From positions 1 to 30,894 of the forward strand of contig DBMO01000071.1 of NCBI GenBank assembly GCA_002298995.1: a stretch of 30,894 bases of DNA. The letters run 5' to 3'. Below are positions 15,545 to 21,568 of this stretch, piece after piece. A program made the position numbers and the translations under genes. Numbering within the stretch: the stretch's first letter is position 1; each line of letters begins with the position of its first letter. The stretch comes from Desulfarculales bacterium UBA696. GTDB taxonomy: Bacteria; Desulfobacterota; Syntrophobacteria; Syntrophobacterales; Syntrophobacteraceae. A model generated the notes under the pieces. It worked only from the letters and a program-made list of their open reading frames with translations. It searched no databases and had not been told where the DNA came from.

Positions 15545-16336
15545 ATGTTGGAAATAAAGAACTCTGTAGCGCTTATCACCGGCGGCAGCGGAGGCATAGG
15601 GCTGGCGCTTGCCAGGCATTGGGTCTCAAACGGAGGGCGAGTGGTCCTGGTGGATGTTGCCGAAGGGCCGCTGGCTTCGGCACAGGAAGAACTCAAGGCA
15701 ATGGGCGGCGAAGTCGCCACATTCGTAGCCGATGTAACCAAGGAAGATGACAGTGCCAAAATGGCCGATTTTGCAATCGAGCGATTCGGCGCTATCAACC
15801 TGGTGGCCCCGTTTGCCGGCATAATCAGGGATAGCATGATGGTGGCGCCCGACTACCACGGAAAAGTCGCCAAGAAAATGTCGCTCGATCAGTTCCAGTC
15901 GGTCATCAATATAAATCTTACGGGGGTCTTCCTGACCATTCGGGAATGCGCCGAGCGCATGATAAATAACGATTGCAGGGGCCTCATCTGCCTGGTTTCA
16001 TCGACTGGATCGCTCGGAACGGCGGGGCAGATAAACTACGCTTCATCGAAGGCCGCCATGTCGGTCATACCCAAGGTCCTCACCGCCGAGTTTTTCCGCC
16101 GCGGATTATCTGCCAAAATCCGTTGCGTGGCCATTGCTCCGGGTTATGTCGGGACCCCGATGGTCAAGAGCATGAAACCGGAAGTGCTGGAAAAAATTGT
16201 CGAGCAGGTCCCCATCGGGCGCCTGATCGAGCCGGAAGAAGTTGCATCCCTTGTCGGGGAACTCTACCGCAATGAGGCCCTGGCTGGAGAAGTCTTTTTC
16301 ATTCATGGCGGCCTTCGCCTCGGCTCGAAAGGTTAA
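15545..16336 (+). CDS. Short-chain dehydrogenase/reductase (FabG/PhaB-like)
   Basis: This 263-residue protein starts at ATG 15545, chosen for the GGGAGG ten bases upstream. It is a classical SDR with cofactor loop TGGSGGIG (about residues 12-19), Ser152 in LVSSTGS, and Tyr165/Lys169 in NYASSKAAM. The sequence APGYVGTPM follows in the usual place. This family reduces 3-oxoacyl thioesters with NAD(P)H, and in PHA loci the product is the (R)-3-hydroxyacyl monomer. The location after KASIII, ACP and PhaC makes reduction of the KASIII product the obvious guess, but whether the substrate is on ACP or CoA cannot be read from the sequence. A terminator-like element separates it from phaC. Confidence 0.88.
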   Translation: MLEIKNSVALITGGSGGIGLALARHWVSNGGRVVLVDVAEGPLASAQEELKAMGGEVATFVADVTKEDDSAKMADFAIERFGAINLVAPFAGIIRDSMMVAPDYHGKVAKKMSLDQFQSVININLTGVFLTIRECAERMINNDCRGLICLVSSTGSLGTAGQINYASSKAAMSVIPKVLTAEFFRRGLSAKIRCVAIAPGYVGTPMVKSMKPEVLEKIVEQVPIGRLIEPEEVASLVGELYRNEALAGEVFFIHGGLRLGSKG

Positions 16337-16382
16337 GCTGTTTTATCGGGGGATATTGACCTGGCCCGCATCAATTTTTAAC

Positions 16383-16398
16383 TTGCATGCAGTTGCAA
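16383..16398. promoter_or_regulatory. Possible second PhaR-type site
   Basis: TTGCATGCAGTTGCAA has TTGCA and TGCAA arms six bases apart with an internal TGCATGCA. It resembles the TGC/GCA-rich operator near phaR but lies about 360 bp upstream of the phasin start. Confidence 0.3.
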
Positions 16399-16545
16399 AG
16401 CAGGCTTCCAGCCCGCAAAATACGCAATAAAATCAAGTGGCAGCCTCCGGACTGCGAAAAAAGCAGTCAACTTTGGGCGGGCTCCCTACACTGCCGCTCC
16501 GGAGCATGCCTCCTCCAGTCGCCCGCAATTGCAGGTAGAGTTGTG

Positions 16546-16565
16546 GGGCAGGTTCGAATCCCGCC
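16546..16565 (+). other. Isolated tRNA T-arm-like sequence
   Basis: A stem-loop with TTCGAAT in the loop and GCAGG/CCCGC arms (one A-C mismatch) looks like a tRNA T arm. No matching acceptor, D or anticodon arm and no CCA could be found around it, so at most it is a tRNA remnant. Confidence 0.3.
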
Positions 16566-16760
16566 GATTTCATGCGGCGTCGGCTTTCCGGCCCACCGGA
16601 CTCAGCTTCTCCCCGAGGGCCAGGTTCTTTCCATGCCGCGGCGGCCAAAAGCCTGTCCCACGATCCAGATAATTTGCCGGGACCACATCGGTTCCGGCAA
16701 ATCATTCACGCCGGATTTCCGGCAAAACGATCCGCACAGTTTGTCATAGGAGGCCTCTAG

Positions 16761-17039
16761 ATGGAACAGAACCAGGTTTTTAAACAAATGCTGCAACTCA
16801 ACAAGCTGGCTTTTGATAACATGTATAACTCCATGGTAATGTTCCAGGAGCAGATGGAAAACATGGCCAGCATGATGCCGATCCCGTGGCTTCCCGAAGA
16901 CGGCAAGAAAGCGATGGGCGAGTGGATAAGCAACTACAAGAAGGTCCGCGAAGACTTCAAAAAGGCCGTGGATGAGGGCTACCAGAAAATGGAATCGTTC
17001 ATGGGCGCCGGCTTCCAGGAACCCGCTCGACAAATGTAG
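16761..17039 (+). CDS. Small phasin-like PHA granule protein (paralogue 2)
   Basis: This 92-residue helical protein, starting at ATG 16761 behind AGGAGG, is clearly related to the 89-residue protein at 11051-11320: KQMLQLNKLAFDNMYNSMVMFQEQMENM and WLPEDGKKAMGEW, then FKKAVDEGYQKMESF. It is Met-rich and amphipathic, with no membrane segment or signal peptide, as expected of a granule surface protein. It closes the PHA locus, so the two paralogues flank phaR, KASIII, ACP, phaC and the SDR gene. A strong terminator follows. Phasin assignment is by context and helical character. Confidence 0.7.
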   Translation: MEQNQVFKQMLQLNKLAFDNMYNSMVMFQEQMENMASMMPIPWLPEDGKKAMGEWISNYKKVREDFKKAVDEGYQKMESFMGAGFQEPARQM

Positions 17040-17088
17040 CATCTCCTGCCGGAATTTCAAATCCGACAGTTGCGCCAGTCGCCAAGAA

Positions 17089-17136
17089 GCCGGGGCCAGG
17101 ATTTTTGCGCACAGCATAAATCCGGCCCCGGCTTTT
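17089..17136 (+). terminator. Strong terminator after the second phasin gene
   Basis: GCCGGGGCC pairs with GGCCCCGGC, continued inward by GGATTT/AAATCC with one bulged A, followed by TTTT. Confidence 0.8.
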
Positions 17137-17155
17137 GATAATGTGCTCATCACTC

Positions 17156-17181
17156 AGGGCTATTGCCCAAGTAGCCCTTTT
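17156..17181 (+). terminator. Second hairpin with T tract
   Basis: AGGGCTA-N9-TAGCCCT followed by TTTA. It lies 20 nt after the first terminator and may act as a backup. Confidence 0.55.
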
Positions 17182-17480
17182 AGACTGCCAAGTTAAGCGG
17201 GAAGGCATCAAGCCTGACAGCATCATTCCGCGGCGCTTCCGAGCCGGATTTCGGGCACGGCGGGAATGACGATTTTTGATACCGCCTCGGGCGTGAATCG
17301 CTCCTCCCGTTGTGCAACATCCCCTTTAGCCAACACACCGGCTGTCGCGTCAACACCGGCCTCTGCATCAATTGACAAATTCCAGTACCTGTGCTACCCA
17401 TTAGTACTTGATCCGTTTGCGTCGATGTTACTCGGTCCGGCCTCAACACCGGATCTTTTTATTCCGCACCGACCTTCAAA
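17182..17480. other. Leader of tRNA-Arg with a candidate promoter
   Basis: No protein gene is seen. TTGACA (17372-17377), 17 nt and TACCCA (17395-17400) form the best promoter candidate for the tRNA, about 80 nt ahead of it. The -10 match is weak. Confidence 0.35.
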
Positions 17481-17556
17481 GGGCGACTAGCTCAGTGGAT
17501 AGAGCGTTGGTCTCCGGAACCAAAGGTCCCGGGTTCGATCCCCGGGTCGCCCTCCA
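17481..17556 (+). tRNA. tRNA-Arg (anticodon CCG), CCA encoded
   Basis: A full cloverleaf is visible: acceptor GGGCGAC/GTCGCCC, D arm GCTCAGTGGATAGAGC with the A20 typical of Arg tRNAs, anticodon arm TTGGT-CTCCGGA-ACCAA with CCG at 34-36, T arm CCGGG-TTCGATC-CCCGG and encoded CCA. It reads CGG codons. The discriminator base is T, which is less usual for an Arg tRNA. Confidence 0.95.
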
Positions 17557-17670
17557 GTTAATTCCACCAATTACGGCTATTTCGCTGCCGTTCATATCTT
17601 GTCGGCTTTTTAGAAAATTAGTTTTTCCTACCCTATTGCCATCCTGAAGCGTGCTCCATGCCGGGCCCCC

Positions 17671-17867
17671 CTGGCCGTCCTGCTCTTGCCTGGATACCCT
17701 GAATACATGGTGGGGCTGATTTTAATCGGCCTTGCCCGGTTGGTCCCCTTGTGGAGGTGCCTGTGCTGATAAGCCTTGTGAACGTTGCTTTGTGGGTTAA
17801 GAGGAGATACTTTCCTTACGCGGTGAGCACCCCGACAGGCATCTGCCATGTCTCCTGCAAACCTTGA
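17671..17867 (+). pseudogene. acr3: Remnant of an Acr3-type arsenite efflux gene
   Basis: Two pieces of an Acr3 (ArsB/Acr3 family) permease are readable in different frames. The first, ending near 17739, encodes YPEYMVGLILIGLAR, the conserved segment that normally continues CIAMV. The second, from 17742, encodes GPLVEVPVLISLVNVALWVKRRYF, the usual C-terminal helix and tail, and runs to TGA at 17865-17867. The roughly 100 residues expected between them are missing and the frame changes at the join. No N-terminal two thirds are found upstream. Acr3 pumps arsenite out of the cell, and this copy cannot work. It faces a metal/metalloid-type operon encoded on the other strand. Confidence 0.75.
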
Positions 17868-17882
17868 ATTGCATGTGAAGGA

Positions 17883-17923
17883 CTGAAACCCACCCCGTTT
17901 CCTCAAAACTGGGCGGGTTTCAG
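17883..17923. terminator. Long hairpin after the DGC protein gene
   Basis: CTGAAACCC-A-CCC pairs with GGG-C-GGGTTTCAG (13 positions, one mismatch, 15-nt loop). It lies nine bases past the stop of the minus-strand gene. No T tract follows in either direction, so terminator function is uncertain. Confidence 0.45.
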
Positions 17924-17931
17924 GACAGAAT

Positions 17932-18396
17932 CTACCGGAAGTATTTTTCTACAACCTCTCCGGCAACTTTGCGGGCTTCGATGTTGATTTGCTCATCCGG
18001 CACCTCGTCCACACCAAAAACACCTGGATCATATTGAAAGAACTTGCTGGTCAGTACCACCTCGGGTTCAAGGCCTGGAACGGCGCCTTTGGCAATCCGG
18101 GTGGCGCAGGCCATTCCGCACCCTTCCAGAATGAGGACCCGGTTTGCCCTCGTCACCAGTTCCTTCATTCCTCCTGCCTTTTCCAGCAGTCCACCATGGC
18201 AGATGCGGACCGCCTTATCGGGAACCAGCCGATGAGCAATAAGATTTGCCGCCCTCCTTGCCGTCTCCCCTTTGAGGCACATCCCCTCACAGCATAGGAT
18301 CGCATCTTTTGGGGAACTGGAAATGTGTTTTTGCGCATACTGAAGTCCTGCCGAGCAACTTTGTTCAGCCTGCTTTACCTGTATGGTATCAGCCAT
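17932..18396 (-). CDS. DGC-domain putative zinc-binding protein
   Basis: This 154-residue protein starts at ATG 18396, since GGAGG sits six bases ahead of it; an ATG two codons earlier touches the GGAGG and is unlikely. Cysteine motifs are CCEGMCLKGETARRAANLI near the start, then RICHGG and ILEGCGMACATRIAKGA. This C-x-G-x-x-x-x-G-x-x-x-x-x-A plus D/E-G-C-x-x-A-C layout is that of the DGC (putative zinc-binding) family. Members are often found with arsenic and heavy-metal genes, but their biochemistry is not settled. It follows a Cys-rich small protein gene by 46 bp and shares its promoter. Nearby acr3 debris supports a metalloid link. Confidence 0.8.
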   Translation of the reverse strand: MADTIQVKQAEQSCSAGLQYAQKHISSSPKDAILCCEGMCLKGETARRAANLIAHRLVPDKAVRICHGGLLEKAGGMKELVTRANRVLILEGCGMACATRIAKGAVPGLEPEVVLTSKFFQYDPGVFGVDEVPDEQINIEARKVAGEVVEKYFR

Positions 18397-18442
18397 AGTC
18401 ATCCTCCGTGGTGGCCGGCCTGCCGGCCCGAGGTTGATCGAA

Positions 18443-18646
18443 TCATTCCGGGTTCTTCTCGCCGGGCTTATCAGTCCGGCCTTCCTTTTGGTCAACAGAG
18501 CAGCACTCCGGCATCATCTCGGACATGCCTTTCGCCGGAGCGCAGCAGGAACCGCCTTTACCCTGCATCATGGCGCGCATCATCTCCGACATTCCGGGAA
18601 AGCAGTCGCAACACGTCTTGCTTCCGTCCTTATCCTGGTTCGACAT
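18443..18646 (-). CDS. 67-residue Cys/Met-rich protein with internal duplication
   Basis: This is a small soluble protein with seven Cys and nine Met. Two similar halves are seen: TCCDCFPGMSEMMRAMM and SCCAPAKGMSEMMPECC, each with a Cys pair followed by GMSEMM. The tail is charged. The ATG at 18646 has a near-perfect GGGAGGTGAT, so it is very likely a real gene. I do not recognise a named family. Paired Cys and Met suggest binding of a soft metal or metalloid. It is the first gene of an operon with the DGC protein, behind an ECF-type promoter shared with the sigma factor operon. Confidence 0.8.
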   Translation of the reverse strand: MSNQDKDGSKTCCDCFPGMSEMMRAMMQGKGGSCCAPAKGMSEMMPECCSVDQKEGRTDKPGEKNPE

Positions 18647-18719
18647 TGGATATCACCTCCCTCTGGTTTCCGGGCAACAGGTGTCGTCTTGTGAACCTGT
18701 GCACCGTATTTGTCTCTAT

Positions 18720-18746
18720 GACGAGATGAGGGAGGGCAAGGTTACA
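18720..18746 (-). promoter_or_regulatory. ECF-type promoter of the Cys-rich protein operon
   Basis: On the minus strand, TGTAACC (18746-18740), 16 nt and CGTC (18723-18720). It shares the block CTGTAACCTT and the CGTC element with the promoter ahead of the sigma factor operon. Confidence 0.65.
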
Positions 18747-18818
18747 GTCTTGGAGGAAGTGATAAGAATTAAATGCGGGGCGGAATCGGCTGGACTTAGA
18801 ATCTAGGAAAAGTCTGAA

Positions 18819-19373
18819 CTACTTCTTGTCGCGGTCAAAAGGTTCGCAAACGAGCACGTTTCTTTCATCGACTTCGAAAGTGCATTTTTGCTGGAATAAT
18901 TCCTTTAATTTCTTCCTGCCGCGATGCAGCCTTACCTTTACGTTTTCGACAGTCGTACCGAGCACTTCGGCTATTTCCCGGTGGCTGAGTTCCGCGACAT
19001 CAAATAACGTAATCACGCTCTGGTAAGGCTCGGGAAGAAGTCTTACCACTCCTTGAACGCAGAGGCTCATTTCGTGCTGCTCGAGTTTTTTCTGGACTAT
19101 GGACTCTTTGAACGCATCCTTCGCATCTTCGATACCACACTCATTCAATGAGATCTTTTTCAGGCCACGGAAATGATCCAGGCATAGGTTGCGGGCAATG
19201 CGGAATATCCATGGAGCCAGCTTGGAGGCATCTTCCAGGGTATCCAGATTACTTCGGACTCGAATGAACGTCTCCTGGGCAAGATCGTCCGCCGTCCATT
19301 CATCCCTTACAAGGGCAAGAATGAATCTTCTCACCTTGGCGTAATTTTGGTCATAGATCTCGAAAAATTCCAT
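18819..19373 (-). CDS. ECF-type sigma-70 family RNA polymerase sigma factor
   Basis: This 184-residue protein starts at ATG 19373; an in-frame TTG at 19391 is an alternative. Region 2 is seen in ALVRDEWTADDLAQETFIRVRSNL and LAPWIFRIARNLCLDHFRG, and region 4 in LLPEPYQSVITLFDVAELSHREIAEVLGTTVENVKVRLHRGRKKLKELF. A C-terminal extension has two Cys 14 residues apart (KCTFEVDERNVLVCEPF), which could sense redox state or metal. No anti-sigma factor gene is adjacent. The AhpD-like gene directly upstream is two bases from the alternative start, so the two are cotranscribed. Promoter repeats suggest autoregulation. Confidence 0.9.
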   Translation of the reverse strand: MEFFEIYDQNYAKVRRFILALVRDEWTADDLAQETFIRVRSNLDTLEDASKLAPWIFRIARNLCLDHFRGLKKISLNECGIEDAKDAFKESIVQKKLEQHEMSLCVQGVVRLLPEPYQSVITLFDVAELSHREIAEVLGTTVENVKVRLHRGRKKLKELFQQKCTFEVDERNVLVCEPFDRDKK

Positions 19374-19393
19374 CGAGGTTCCACTTCTCAAAA

Positions 19394-19645
19394 TTATCGG
19401 CGGCAGGGATGATCCGCTTCACGGTCCCCATCCCCAGACCGTCCGGTTATGTCCCTGATACTGTTTATAATTGCGATTCCCGCTCCGGTTTTAACCTTGC
19501 ATGCCAGTTCCACGGCCCTTTCGATTTCTTCGATCGGCACACCGGCGGCAGATGATTTCCTGAAGTAGTAGTCGAAGCATGGAACACAGTTGGCGGCAGT
19601 CGCCGCCCCGATACATATCAGGAGTTCGATTTTCTCATCCATCAT
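19394..19645 (-). CDS. AhpD-like carboxymuconolactone decarboxylase-fold CxxC protein
   Basis: This 83-residue protein has the core of the CMD/AhpD fold: IGAATAANCVPCFDYYFRKSSAAGVPIEEIERAVELACKVKTGAGIAI. The redox-type motif is Cys20-x-x-Cys23. AhpD-like proteins use such a pair for peroxidase or disulfide chemistry. The small single-domain size suggests a multimeric fold. The ATG at 19645 follows GGGAGC. It is the first gene of a two-gene operon with the ECF sigma factor, behind a TGTAACC/CGTC promoter. It might act as a redox or metalloid sensor for the sigma factor in place of a classical anti-sigma protein, but this is a guess from the pairing. Confidence 0.82.
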   Translation of the reverse strand: MMDEKIELLICIGAATAANCVPCFDYYFRKSSAAGVPIEEIERAVELACKVKTGAGIAIINSIRDITGRSGDGDREADHPCRR

Positions 19646-19697
19646 TATAGCTCCCGGACTAAAGAATTAAAAACCGTCCTTGCAGCACAACAAACAA

Positions 19698-19723
19698 GAC
19701 GAAAAAAGGATGTTAAGGTTACA
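19698..19723 (-). promoter_or_regulatory. ECF-type promoter of the AhpD-like/sigma operon
   Basis: On the minus strand, TGTAACC (19723-19717), 15 nt and CGTC (19701-19698), about 50 nt ahead of the start codon. It matches the element at 18720-18746. Confidence 0.65.
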
Positions 19724-19791
19724 GGAATAGGGGTATGGAATGCCACCCGAGGTATCGGAATGGGGCCGGTTCTCAACACGGACGGATTTAC

Positions 19792-21381
19792 TTAGATCAG
19801 CTTGAGCTTTGCCAAGAAGTCCACGTACGAATTATCTTTAGGCCTGCCAATCGCCTCCGAGAATGCCTTTTCGATTAAAAGCGACATCTGTGTGGTGCTG
19901 CGGTAGCGCTTGGTAGGATTCGATTCCAGGCACTGCATAATCATGTCGTTTATCATGGAGGGAATTTCCGCTCTCCAGACCCGTGGAGGCGAGGGATACT
20001 GCTCGCAGTGCTGGATTTCGTATTCTTCGTATGAAGATGCCTTGAAGGCGGGAACCCCGGTAAGCATTTCATAGAAGAGTGTTCCAAAAAGGTAAATGTC
20101 TGTAAAGAAAGGAGGCCTTTTTCGCGCGAGATAAGGCCTGAACTGCTCCGGCGCCCTGTATGGAAGATAGTGGAGGGGAAGGTGGGCGGCGCAGGTTTGC
20201 TCCGGGGCAGCAAGCTCTAACCTTCTCCAAAGCCCTCCGTTGGTAACTTTGCAGCTCGGCTGATCGGTCCTCAGGAAAACTCGCGAGGGGCGCAGGTCGA
20301 GGTGGAAAATATTTCCGGGCTTACCGTCCAGCCCCATGTGGAGGTGAAGGTCCCCGAGGGCTTCGAGCACTTGGTGAGCAATTCGTATCGCCAGGGGGAT
20401 GGGCATCACCTCGCCTTTTTCGAGAACGTCGTAGAGCGATATCGGAAAGTATTCCCTGACCAGGAAAAAATGTCCCTCCGAGTGTGCCAGGTCGTAGATC
20501 CTGGCCAGGTTGGACGAAGTTGCCGCCTGCTCGCGAACCCAGTCGGCCAGGGCTTCGGCGGAAAGGTGCTCGCCAAACATGCCGGTAAGGATCTGGCCGG
20601 CGAATTTCTTGCCGGTACCCTGCTGCTCTAGTTCAACGATCAGAGAACTCGACCCAACGTGAAGTAGATTTTGAATCCGGTATTCATGTAATACCCTGCC
20701 CTGCCGAGCATCGCCGGGCGGGACCCACGATTTGACCATCTTGCCAATGATCAGGTTAACCGAATATCCGTCAAGGGTTGAAATCGAGGAAGTTACTATC
20801 TCGGAGCCTGTATTCGCCTGCTCGGCACCGGCGGTGCCGCCGTTTCTGGCGTTTATCACCGACTCGATCGCAACCTTCTTCTGGGTTTGCGAGCACTTAT
20901 TTATTTTGAGCAAAACCTGTTTTCGGTGTTCTTCCGGGACCTTGTGATCCGAATAGACCAGGTTGTAGAATCGAATGGCCTCGCCCCAGTTGCCCATCCT
21001 GGCCGCGCAGTCTCCGCAATACTCCCGGGACTTCAATTTCTCATAGCCCTGATCGGCCGCCGCGGCAAACTCGTTTATGGCCTCTTCCCAAAACTGGCCG
21101 TCCATAAGAGCGAGTCCATATTCGAAATGCTGCGAGGGCTCGCCTAAAACTCTTTGCGGCTCCGCGGAACGGTTCGATCCCCCCGCCAATCCTCTTGATT
21201 CGGATTTAACCATCAGGCGCAATTCTTCCTTTTGGAGGCCTGAAAGCCCGCACCCATCGATGTCGGCCAAAATCCGGCCGAAAATATCGGTAATTGCATT
21301 CTCATCAAGCCCCTGGTCCCTGTAGACCCTGGCTTCGGACAAACGGTCGATGAAGCTTTGAAACTGCTCATCAGAGGACAT
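19792..21381 (-). CDS. TPR-region protein with degenerate protein kinase domain (pseudokinase)
   Basis: This 529-residue protein starts at ATG 21381, behind GAGGAG. Residues about 80-165 look like TPR-type helices (FEYGLALMDGQFWEEAINEFAAAADQGYE). A Ser/Thr kinase fold covers about 230-510: the P+1 region YRAPEQF, helix F DIYLFGTLFYEMLTGVPAF and the late Arg in NPTKRYRS are kept. The catalytic parts are lost: the Gly loop reads HVGSSSLIVE, the VAIK Lys is absent (KFAGQIL), HRDLKPEN has become HLDLRPSRV and DFG has become NGG. It should therefore be catalytically dead and act as a scaffold or switch. It is the last gene of the MglA-type operon. Confidence 0.82.
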   Translation of the reverse strand: MSSDEQFQSFIDRLSEARVYRDQGLDENAITDIFGRILADIDGCGLSGLQKEELRLMVKSESRGLAGGSNRSAEPQRVLGEPSQHFEYGLALMDGQFWEEAINEFAAAADQGYEKLKSREYCGDCAARMGNWGEAIRFYNLVYSDHKVPEEHRKQVLLKINKCSQTQKKVAIESVINARNGGTAGAEQANTGSEIVTSSISTLDGYSVNLIIGKMVKSWVPPGDARQGRVLHEYRIQNLLHVGSSSLIVELEQQGTGKKFAGQILTGMFGEHLSAEALADWVREQAATSSNLARIYDLAHSEGHFFLVREYFPISLYDVLEKGEVMPIPLAIRIAHQVLEALGDLHLHMGLDGKPGNIFHLDLRPSRVFLRTDQPSCKVTNGGLWRRLELAAPEQTCAAHLPLHYLPYRAPEQFRPYLARKRPPFFTDIYLFGTLFYEMLTGVPAFKASSYEEYEIQHCEQYPSPPRVWRAEIPSMINDMIMQCLESNPTKRYRSTTQMSLLIEKAFSEAIGRPKDNSYVDFLAKLKLI

Positions 21382-21568
21382 AGTGCAGCTCCTCAAGAAC
21401 ACTAAAACCGGTTGTGCAGACTACTTTTATCCTGCGAAAATTCGTGAGCAGGACCCATGTGGATCGGGGTTTTGGGCAGAGGCGGCAGGAAATGAAGCGC
21501 TTCCCTGCCGGCTGCTCCGCGGGCCGCGAATTGCAAACTACTTTTGCTCCCGCAAGGGCATCCTCAAA

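Larger units (their letters stand above)
16337..16760. other. Gene-free stretch upstream of the second phasin gene
   Basis: No gene is supported. It contains a TTGCA/TGCAA inverted repeat, a GCAGGCTTCCAGCCCGC repeat (16400-16416), a tRNA T-arm-like sequence, and two CCGGCAAA words (16694, 16719) opposite one TTTGCCGG (16673). AGGAGG lies just before the phasin start. Confidence 0.5.

Noticed and set aside
16602..17153. 183-codon minus-strand frame over the second phasin gene
   Set aside because: It is antisense to a gene with a clear paralogue and a strong ribosome site; the His/Leu-rich translation looks like an antisense shadow.
17628..17906. 92-codon minus-strand frame after the tRNA
   Set aside because: The plus strand reads as Acr3 fragments in two frames, so this frame is antisense to a pseudogene.
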